64,000 nt of DNA. It comes from Corticium candelabrum. Lineage: Eukaryota > Porifera > Homoscleromorpha > Homosclerophorida > Plakinidae. Where the stretch lies: the NCBI RefSeq assembly GCF_963422355.1, contig NC_085093.1, positions 8,444,618 to 8,508,617 on the forward strand. Direction: 5' to 3'. Shown one piece after another: positions 45,676-55,800 of this stretch (position 1 is the stretch's first letter; every line of letters begins with the position of its first letter). The position numbers and the translations under genes are program-made. A model generated the notes under the pieces. The model had not been told where the DNA came from and searched no databases. It saw only the letters and a list, made by a program, of their open reading frames with translations.

Positions 45676-46903
45676 CAGTGGCGTAGCTGTAGGAGGGGCC
45701 TGCTGGGGGCATGTACATCTTTAACCTTAGTTTATTCCCGCTAAGATGGTCCTACAAAGCCCCTAAACTACTCATTTTGATCCTCATCTCCTTGCCGTTC
45801 TTTGTACCATAGTTTCGAGGATATTTCCGGCCAAACATAATTAGTTAAATGGTTGATCTTACGCTGTGGCCAACGATCAGCTTGCGGTAAGGTAAGTCTG
45901 CATTTTTATTAGGTTAAAAACCATAATGCAATTAGTTACCGTGCACCATATTGCGCTAATGATCATAAATGCAATTACTAACTATACTTTATGAAGTCCC
46001 TTGTATATTTACGCGCGCGCGTGTGTGCGTGTGCGTGTGCGTGTGTGTGTGTAAAAGCGTATCTCCAAAATGACGAGTCGCAGCGCCATCAAATTTTGCT
46101 CGCGCACGCTGAACCAATCAACGTAGACATTGAAAGTGTCACTGTCTTCCAGAGTTCTCTTGGAACAACGCAATTTCTTGCCGATCGAAGCCGTCTCCAC
46201 ACTATCGCGAATTTCTCTAGGAAAAGCGCAATAGATCTTCACTATGCAAATTTGAAATACTAATTCCTAACCTCGGACGGTACACGTGTACGCATGGACG
46301 GAACATGTCGTTTACTACGATAAAAGTAAACTATTTTATCAGTGCCAAAAAGGTTTTCAAAGCTCACTGCGATCGTCAAATTAATTAAATGGCATCTCGA
46401 TGACAATAGAAGTAAAATACTTAGTCAGTGCAACTGGCGTTGACCAATTTCAGCATTTTGTAATGTAGCGAGCACTCTAAGTCTAGCAATAGCTATAGTT
46501 ACAATAACCTGAGCACGAAGTGGAGAAAGTACGGAGTGCATGCAAATCGTTAGGCAGCGGAGCCGCCGGAGATTCCATTCTCCGGTCAATGGGGTTGTCA
46601 ACCTTAGACTTAATTGAAAAATAATTGATGGCTAGAGGCTCTTGCCTTATAAATGAAGTTTTCTTTGACTCTGCCATTGCCGGATAGCGTAGAAAAGATT
46701 TAAATAGAAGTGATGGGCACGCGCACTTCACGTGTCCATGACTTCTCGACACTGGTTTTATTATACTGAAATGATGATGTGTATCATCAAAAAGATAGTC
46801 AACGTTGTCGTCAACATACTACTCTAAGAATAAAGCGGAGTAACATGCTGAAAATGTTTTTGGGGGGAGCTATACCTCCCCCATCCCCCACGCTACGCCA
46901 GTG
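45676..46903. mobile_element. TIR element with CAGTGGCGTAGC ends
   Basis: CAGTGGCGTAGCTGTAGG at the left and GCTACGCCAGTG at the right form imperfect inverted ends, followed inward by GGAGGGG/CCTCCCCC. It encloses 1.2 kb including the fourth GT-headed repeat (46017-46290). Just outside the right end, CGCAGCGCCACCGAATTTTG again matches the body of that repeat family. No transposase is recognised. Confidence 0.65.
46012..46290 (+). repeat. GT-headed interspersed repeat, copy 4
   Basis: A GCGC/GTGT tract (46012-46051) leads into GTATCTCCAAAATGACGAG, CGCAGCGCCATCAAATTTTG, TTCTTGCCGATCGAAGCC, GCGAATTTCTCTAGG and ATCTTCACTATGCAAATTTG. These blocks parallel copies 2 and 3. It is truncated before the later half seen in those copies. 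Confidence 0.75.
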
Positions 46904-47274
46904 CTCGCAGCGCCACCGAATTTTGCTCGAAAATCTGGATGGACAATCTCAGAAGTCAAGCGGTGACGCAGAGTGATTCACAATTTGTAGCGCACTGTAA
47001 GTGCGTGACTTTTCGTATATAACACAAAACATTACTTTGGTGTTATTGTAACTTTTTGTCTGATAACAATTACATATTCCAACAGTTACGACGATCACTA
47101 TTATGTCCAAACGACAAACGCGAGCTTTGACGGGAAAGAAAAGTTGTCTGTTGTTTGTCTGTGCTGTAGGCGATACCGAAGAAGCAAGAAAAATTAGAAC
47201 GTAACAATATTCGTCATCGTCATCAGAGACTTTAGATCGCAAGGTGTACAATGACAGCAATACTCGTCATTCAT

Positions 47275-47458
47275 TGTCCCAATGTTCGCGTTCACCGCAA
47301 TACCTGCAATCTATATCGAATTGGTTAGTCATTGATCGCCGTGTGGACTACACAGAAACATGTACTCTGCTGGGCTCACCTGCCCGGTTGGTGGGCGGCC
47401 AGGTGGGGGTAAAGACCCCACTTGCCCGTCATGGAGGGGCATAGCAACACATAATAGT
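47275..47458 (+). repeat. SINE family 2, 3' half only
   Basis: It contains ACCTGCAATCTATATCGAAT, GTGTGGACTACACAGAAACA, CTGCTGGGCTCACCTGCC and the 3' GGAGGGGCATAGCAACACA. It runs directly into a LINE family 3 fragment at about 47459. Confidence 0.8.
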
Positions 47459-47917
47459 CTTGTGGAGACGGGTGACATTACTATGATGTGGGATACTACC
47501 ATCCCCACTGCCAAGAAGATCAAAGCCAATCGTCAAGACATCTGTCTCAGAAATAAGAAGACAAACACTTGTCTTCTTATTGATATCAGCTGTCCTGCTG
47601 ATGGCAACAGGCTGAGAAGTTGGTGAAGTACAGTGACTTGCGAGAGGAGATAAGCCGCATGTGGCATTGTCGAACACTGGTGGTTCCGGTGGTCTTGGGA
47701 GCTTTAGGCACAGTGCACGCAGGCATTGCACAGTAGCTGGACATTATTCCAGGTCATCACAACCTGCAGCACTGACAGAAAACAGTGCTTCTGGGATCTA
47801 GTCGGATCCTTCGTAAAGTTATGTCTTCTTTCTAGACAGCCGTGATGGTCTAAGTATTTCTGAAGCAGGGTTTGCTTAACCGGTACCTGTAATAGACTTT
47901 ACAACCAGACTGATCTG
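47459..47917 (+). mobile_element. LINE family 3, 3' end, copy 1
   Basis: This short C-terminal segment reads TGDITMMWDTTIPTAKKIKA, then LRNKKTNTCLLIDISCPADG before a frameshift, and carries a 3' untranslated region to TAATAGACTTTACAACCAGA. It is closely similar in sequence and order to 58120-58590. Only the last fifth of the LINE is present. Confidence 0.85.
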
Positions 47918-48280
47918 GTTGAGCACGACATAATGGTTTGCTAGGGGGATCAAACCCCAGTGATGATAGTAAATTAAAACTTCTCTGTCTTTTTCATGTT
48001 TCTCTAGCTTTGTCCATGAGACTATGACTTGTTTCAGTTGTTAGTGAGTTTCTGTGCATGGTCTGGCAAACGGTCCGTTGACGATGATATTCAGTGCTTT
48101 CCTGGTGGTCATTGATATCCACTAGGCACGCTGAACCGAGTTCGTGGTGACCGTAATGCCTGCAATTTATATCGAATTGGCTAGTCATTGATCGCCGTGT
48201 GGAAACATGTACCCTGCTGGGTGCCAAGATGGGGGTAAAGATCCTACTTGCCCATCGTGGAGGGCACAATGACTCATAAA
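47918..48280 (+). repeat. SINE family 2, copy
   Basis: A partial tRNA-like head (GGGGGATCAAACCCC as B box) is followed by the full body: AGACTATGACTTGTTTCAG, GGTCATTGATATCCACTAGG, TATATCGAATTGGCTAGTC. The 3' end at GGAGGGCACAATGACTCATAA is slightly shortened. Confidence 0.82.
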
Positions 48281-48951
48281 TTTATTTCTATCACACTACA
48301 TTCCTCATAGGGGCAACGTACAAGACACACAAACATGCAGCCAGATAACACACAAAATCACTCAATCTACACGCAAAAATACTGTCATCTACAATATCCA
48401 ATCCGTGTCCAAGGTAACTATGTCTAGCTATTAGCAATGCTAGTCTTGTCACAAGTGAAGTTCGATAATTTTTGATTGTGTAGCCCATTCGAGAAATTTA
48501 GCCTGTAACACTTTCTTAACAGATGCCTCAATAAATCCTGGGATTCTTTCCACAGTAAAGTCGTACCAAGTCCATGACAAATACCTTTGCGATACGTAAT
48601 ATTTACAGATGTCTGTACTAAACTTCTCTCAAAAACAAATGATCTTCCATATGCAAGAACTGGAAATAATTGACACTTCATGATCTTCATCCTAACGTCT
48701 ATCATTGGAACAACTTCCACCAAGTTGGCTAACGACATCATTTACAGCAGCATAAAATTTTCTTTTTTTGCCTCCAATGTGCTCTGTACCATACAGTAAT
48801 GTCATTTCCTTCTCAATTGGTAATAAAGGGCAGCAACACCTGGATTTGGCTCTGAAATTGACAACCACCTGCAATCTTCGCAATTTTCATCCACGCAGTG
48901 TACGTGTACATGTACTGGTTTATTTAGCCTTGCATGCCATGCAGGCTCTCC
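48281..48951. other. Intergenic, unassigned
   Basis: Minus-strand open stretches at 48424-48741 and 48692-48883 have no recognisable motif and no clear splice pattern. They may be remnants of an element. Confidence 0.25.
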
Positions 48952-49043
48952 TAGCCTCGTCCCCAGACTCACGTGAGCCTGGCACGGGAGGCTGAAAGTG
49001 TTATACGGGAACCGGACACTGCGTGAGTCTGGGGACGTGGCTA
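48952..49043. mobile_element. 92-bp hairpin MITE with 8-bp target duplication
   Basis: It begins TAGCCTCGTCCCCAGACTC and ends GAGTCTGGGGACGTGGCTA. GGCTCTCC lies on both sides (48944-48951 and 49044-49051). An 8-bp duplication fits hAT-type transposition (family knowledge). The same termini are found at 53180-53486. Confidence 0.92.
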
Positions 49044-49863
49044 GGCTCTCCTGTGGCGCTAAACTAAACGCACTTGCAGCTTGCATGAATCACACGAGAA
49101 GGAGAAGCCTTTGCCGGAATTGCTGAAGCTCCAGGAGTTCTTGAGAGATGTGGCGGGACGTTGTAGGCTTAATTTCTTCTGTTAGTCTAGCATGTGGAAT
49201 AATCCTACGCTCTCTCTAGACGCAGCACATGACTAACAAAAGAGAACAAACAGAACTGTGACTGTACGCATTGACGTTCTAAGCGATTTGACGTACCATT
49301 TGTTTACTGATTGTGTAGCCTATAGATTCTCTTGGCAAACTAAAGCATCCTCTGAAAATGCGAGACCCGTTGCTATCCTCGCGTGGAAGGACCACCGAAA
49401 GCAGCCTCTACGTATTCTACACCACTAGGAAGTTTGCATGTTTACTTCCATGACAGCTAGGGTTTCAACAAATACGTATTGTCTAGCTAGGACTTGGCGT
49501 TTTAGTAGACAGTCTGAAAACTCCGTTGGACGTGTTACTCACGAACGCGAGGCGCTTACGGATACCGTAGTACGATACAACAGATAGCTGTCTGTAAACT
49601 TGGCATAGCGTAGCTACACCCCCCGGAAGTAGAGTTATGACGTTGGGAGAGGGTTTGGCTACGTGAAACTCTAGAAATTGCACCCAGACTGAACATCACC
49701 TACTAGCTAAGTTCCCGCCCCTGTCATCAGGGACCCCACACTGTCAGGAGTTTCCTGTGAAAGAATTTCTGACACCTGTCTGTACATAGAGTTGTGAAGA
49801 ATTTCTTCGCAGTCCCGTATGTTCACAACGACTTCGATGATAAGAGAGCTACTACAGCTCTGT

Positions 49864-52800
49864 ATGAACCCACCTTCTCGTGGAACGAGAGCGTATTTTC
49901 CGACAGTCGCAGAGCAATTTGCCAACAGTCTAACTCATGGAGTAAGGACATGGTGTGGTCAGTCACATGTAGAAAAATATGTTGATTGAAATGCCATTGA
50001 AATTGAATTGTTGTGTGCATGTGACCGTATATCTACCGTATCGACTTCGAAGTGAATGATCTTGTCCTTGTCGCTTTTCATGTAGCTCGGGATAGTGCCA
50101 GCTGTGTTCGGGACAGGTTTCATGATGCAACGAGCTCAAACATGTGGACAGCTGCTTAGTGCTTTCGTATTTGGATTCGGTCTTGTCCTTCTGCTTTTCG
50201 CATCTACAAGTTTTCACTTGTATTCTCTGTTTCACTGGCGGTAAGAAACGTGACGCTGTTGGTACAGTTAGTGTAGCAGGAGCTGACGTTCGTGTTACTA
50301 GAAAACGATGGTTTCACACCTTGCAAGTGTGTGACAGAAGTAGCATCTACTTCTATATCGCTTCGTCCTACACGCCCTGGTATGCTAAGTAGTTCTAATA
50401 TGAATGTTTTAGTAGGGGAATTACTACTGCTCTAGTAAGCTTACCTGGTTCCTTAGATTGAAATTAAATCTTAATTAGGAACTTAATCATTTGATATCAT
50501 ATTAGTAGTTTGGCAGTATCCATTGTGCAAGTAAAGTAAGGTAGTGTTAGTAATAATAATTGTAATAGTAATAAACCCCAGTGACCACAGTAAATTATGA
50601 AACTTGTGTGTCTTTCTTTCTCGTGTTTCTTTAGCTTTGTCCACGAGTCTATGACTTGTTTCAGGCGTTGGGAAGTTTCTGTAGTCTGGTGAACGGTCCG
50701 TTGATGATGACGACGTTTAGCGCTTTCTTGTTGGTCACTGATATCCACCAGGCATTCTATCTGAGTTCGCAGTCACCATAATGCCTGCAATCTATATCGA
50801 ATTGACCTTATGTTCGTTCGTAAGATTTAAATCAATACCTACTACAAAAGGCTGCGGTGGGACCAAAAATGTGTGTAATGTCTCATTTTCGAGTGTCACA
50901 TTGCATGTAGGTAGCAAAATGGGAATGGGACGCAAACTCACAACAGCTCAACTTTGTTCAGTTGTGAGGGAGCACTAATATAGTTACGAGTGTTCTTGTT
51001 CAGGTTGCTCTGCGTTGGATGTAGGGCATTATCTGCACGACTGTGAAGAGGACTTGTAAGCCATGATTATGTGTGTTGTGTTGACTGTTGGTTGGCAGTG
51101 AGGACGCTACGTCAGTTACATCAGGATCTCTAGAAAACACCTGTCTAAACAAACTTGTGTGATCTCACCAACAGATTGTTGTACACTTTGGAAACGACGG
51201 CACATTCTGAACTAACTACATTTGAGCTAAATGTCGAAAAACCTCTCTCTCAAGTAACACAATACAACACAAAGCGAGTAATCTACCAAACAACGTACTG
51301 GAAGATGAGTTTGCATGGTTTATTACGTGTTTGTTATATGACATGCAACGTGACACTCGAAAATGATACACTAAATGCATTTTTGATTCCACTGCAGCCC
51401 TATATAGTAGTTGTTGATTTAAATCTTACGAATACGCATAAGGTCTATACTAGTCACTTTGTGGACTACACAAAAGCATGTACCCTGCTGGGTTCACCTG
51501 CTGAGTTACCCGCCCAGATGGGGGTAATGACCCCACTTGCCAATCATGGAGGGGCATTAGCCTCGATTCTAGGCCATCTTTGCCTTACGTGGTGGTGTAA
51601 CGCACTTATACGTAAGGTTTACATGACCGGAAATGAAGTTGCCACTGTAAGGCGAAGATTGGCATAGGTACACATTATGCATAAATACCCTCACGTGACA
51701 CATCCAATTAATCAATAATCATCTTTCAGTTAACTAATAAAGTAAGCTCCTCCTGGTTCATCGTCATCAGCTTGTCATTCCGTAACTAATGAGCAACCCG
51801 GGAAATGTTTCCAACTGCGTAGGCTACAGATCAAATGACAGCCGGCTGCAGATCAGCAGAACATTACAACTCCGTTGAACTGCAAGGATAATGTGGGTTA
51901 GGTAACCTCAAGAATCGACAAGCACTTGCCACGCAATGGCGATTGTAGACATGTACGCCACTCTTTTGATTGTAGAGGTCCTGAGAGGACAGAATCTTTG
52001 GAGGCACAGGTAGAATTACACTTGCAATGTGGCACCAGTCCTGTGCACGCATAGCTGTAGGTTTTTGTTCAAATTTCTCATGCTTCGATCGCTGCGATCT
52101 CACACCACGTTTCTTCTCCACCCGCCAATTCTATTGCTAATTGACTAACTGACTTTACAGGCAACGCCTAGCAATAATCATTAAGCTAATTTAATTGCAG
52201 ACATAACATTGGAACAACCAATCCAACACGAGAATGCCATCACGTGACAATCACGTCACTTGACATAATGTGTCTCTAGGCCAATCTTCGCCTTACAGTG
52301 GCATCTTTGTTTCTGGTCATGTGAACCCTATGTATAATCGCCCTTGTTACTCCACCACGTAAGGCGAAGATGGCCTAGTGTTGAGGCTAGAGGGGCATAT
52401 CGACACAATAAACTTGTAATGTATTTCAATATATTATATTATGTACATATAACAACTATATCAATAACTAGATGCTATAGTCCAACAAACTAAAATATCA
52501 GTTATTTGGTACAACTCTTCTAGCCGAGACAAGCTTCAGCTGCGGCAAGAGGAATATTGATGTCTGGGAGGAATGACTCTGGTTTTCATCGACATCCTCA
52601 CAGGCACACAACTGATGGCCAGATCAATGAAAAGGCTAGTCTGCATCATATCCAACATAACGTCGTGCTATAGGTAGACTCCTTTCTTTCTGCAAGCATT
52701 GAAACCAGTTTTAATAAATTTTGATGTAATTTTGCTGGTTCCCGCCAGTGCATGAAAGAACGATGGGAGTGAAGAATCCGTTTAACTTGAGGGACTCATT

Positions 52801-55800
52801 CATATTGCCGTCGCTTGTCTAGCTAGTTCATGTCTTCAAAACAGCGAGTCAATTGACGATGAAGTGTAAGAAGGACAATGGGCCATATCCGCAACGCTAC
52901 CATTTAAATCAAGAACTACTATGTTTGGGTTGTGGTGGGACCAAACATGCGTTTACCTTTCTTGGTCCTGCTAAGACTTAAACGCTGGTCATTTTCTAGT
53001 GTTCTGTGCTCTGCCAGCCACTGTTCTAGTTTTGCGATGTTGCAGTTCCTGACATTCTTGCCAAACACATCTTGAACGTGTTGCTTTTGAGACATTTGAC
53101 GTCAATCGGAATGAAATGCAAATAGCCTATCAAGGGGCTACTAACAGCTTGACGACAACCAACTGACGGTGCTGCAGTGTAGCCTTATCCCCAGACTCAC
53201 GTGAGTCTGGCAGTGTCCGGTTCCCGTATGACACTTTCAGCCTGAAACACTCACCGTGGAGAGTCACCATGTGCTGTTTGGAGGCTTGGGCGTGATACAC
53301 AATCTGCTGGGTCACACATTAGATAAATATAGCTAATTGAGTTTGTGACATAGGTACTGTTTAGTCATGTGGGGTGACACTTAGTGAAGTAAGTGTGTGA
53401 AAGGTGAGTCCAGACTCACGGGAGGCTGAAAGTGTCATACAGAGACCGGACACTGCCAGGCTTACGTGAGTCTGGGGACGAGGCTACTGCAGTGCAACAA
53501 ACCATAAACGCTGTCTGGAGAGAGTTGGCATGGCTACGTGGTCAGCAGCATGAATACATGCCAGCCGTCTCCATTGACAATGTGCCTAGAATGATCGCTT
53601 GCGTGTTTAGGACACCTTTATACATCTACGAGAAAATGAGCTGGTGGAATATGTGAGTGCATGTGCACTGTTGAAACGTTCTGCTGGTCAATATGCTTGT
53701 CAACTGGCTTTGTCAACGAGGCGGTTTCCATGATGCAATCAATACCGCAACCAGATTCTTGCAAATGTACGGTAAACGCATATTTGTTCCACTGCAACCC
53801 AAACATAGTAGTTGTTGATATAAATGGTAGAGTTGCGGATATGGCCCATTATGATTAAAGACTTAGACATCAAAAACTCCTTTTCTAAGCGATCTCTCCA
53901 CTTTCCACGTGCTGAAATATCCAGACAAGCTTCTTGTTCAGTATTTGCAGAGCGATCTGGTAGTGACTCTCCGTTTAAGGGGTGAAGTCTAGATTCTATT
54001 TCTACGTCAGAGCAGACCTCCTTAAGCATTTGGCCAAAAATCATGAACCTCATTGCGTCATAGTGAAGGAAATTCTTCTGTCGGATAAGTGAAGGCATGA
54101 TTGGTTGCTCCACAGACGCAAAAGTCTAGCAAATGTTTTGGACGTCGACCATACCTCAGCTGTATACTGCATCACGAAAAGCTGCTTTGTGGAGATAGAA
54201 TCCATTTTCCTCCAGCGGTAGGGTGGTCAACCAATTTGAAGCTCCCTTCTCACATGCCAAATTTACAGCTCTTTTCAATTGTGGTGACAGTTGTTGAATC
54301 ATCATTGTATACGTATTTTTGGAACTTTCTTGTTTTTGTAGTTTTACAGATGACTTTAACTGGCTTTGAATGTTGGAGACATCACTCAGATCTCTGTGTT
54401 GTTGTAAGATTGCTGCAATAAGAGGAGCTGTGACCGTTCTAGATGTGTCGTTTCTATACAAAGTAAAGTTGGATCACATAAGTCCAGGCCACAAGAGCAA
54501 CAAGGCAAAAAGCAATCTTCTGATGGTATCTCTGGGTTGATTCTGGTCAGTGAGCACATAAATGAGCTTGGTTCTAATGTCATATTCTAACGGTGCCTGA
54601 TCTGCTGTAGTATATTGGACAGTTCTTATTGAGTAAGTAAGTCCACTTTCCTTGCAAGCCATGTATTAAAGAATACGCCATGTGAGGTTGGGACTTTGCA
54701 TTGAAAGCCAATCGTTGTACTTCTGCTATCCGGTTTGTCACTTTGTCCTTTTTAAAGGAATTGCAATATTCTAGATCGCCCAGGCGTGCTCCTAAGTAGT
54801 TCCTCCCTGATTGGTAACACTGAATTGGCTATGAGCAAATATCTTCTTGGCTTCTTCCAAGTGTTCCAACTAACCAGGATTTACTAGTGTTGGGAAAATA
54901 ACCAAATTTGGGACCAATGTGTTGACAAGATTAGTTCACCATTGTTTGAGAGAAGACGATTCCCACCTGCAGCTGCGTCATCAGCATACCTGACTTGATA
55001 ACTGTTCGTCAATTGTATTTTATCAATCAGTGGAACAGTGGCCAAGGCATACATAGCCAATGCCAATGGGTCGTTTTGGGTAGTGCCTTCTTGTAACAGC
55101 AAAGTTTCACCGCCGACAAATAGCTGGCAAGGTGTTTGGTAGGTGTTGGCTAGTACAGGGTAAATTACTGGACAGGTTACCGCTACGTTTTGCAAAGCAA
55201 CTTGACGGTTCAAGCTGTTAGATGCATTGGATGCGTCATCCAAACGGACACCTTCATTATTAGAGGTGGCATACAATGAGTTCAAGGCATGGATAGCTGC
55301 TTCAAAACCAGCAACCTGACCTGCACATAGTTGAGCTGCTCCAGTGGCTGTTAGGACATCAAGTTTAATAAGCGCTATAATAGATTTTCCGATAATCCTT
55401 CTGACTGTCTCACACACTTCTATTGGTCGAATTCCTGGATACTTGTTGAGAGGGATCAGTGTACATGCAACGAAGGCATCAATAGACAGGGGATCAACAA
55501 TTTCTGTTGCTATCCTGCGTGTGAAAGCTGTCAAAGCATTGCATAATGTTAACGGAAATTTACGAAAACTTACGAAAACTCCTGCATAAGTGCCTCCACT
55601 GAGCTACATTGAAACCTGAAGGACCTGCAATATCTGTTGTATGTAAGGCCATGTTGCGAATACATTTTACATCGATGCAGTCAAACAGAATTGGATGGGT
55701 TGTGACATAGCAGCAGAACTCTTGTCTATTAGGGTATCCTCATGTACTGGTAATGGAGATGGATGTTTTTGTCTTTGAAAACTTCACAAACTATTTTTTG

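Larger units (their letters stand above)
50555..52420 (+). repeat. SINE family 2 copy interrupted by two MITEs
   Basis: SINE blocks appear in order in three pieces: 50573-50803 (AGTAAATTATGAAAC through TATATCGAATTG), 51446-51557 (GTGGACTACACAAAAGCATG through GGAGGGGCAT) and 52390-52420 (GAGGGGCATATCGACACA). The gaps are filled exactly by the elements 50804-51445 and 51558-52389. It lies in intron 3 of the PAQR gene. Confidence 0.88.

Noticed and set aside
48424..48741. 105-codon minus-strand frame as a gene
   Set aside because: No recognisable motif, no splice context and surrounded by repeats.
51155..51667. 170-codon plus-strand frame as a host gene
   Set aside because: It crosses the right arm of one MITE, a SINE piece and the left arm of a second MITE, so it cannot be a conserved gene.
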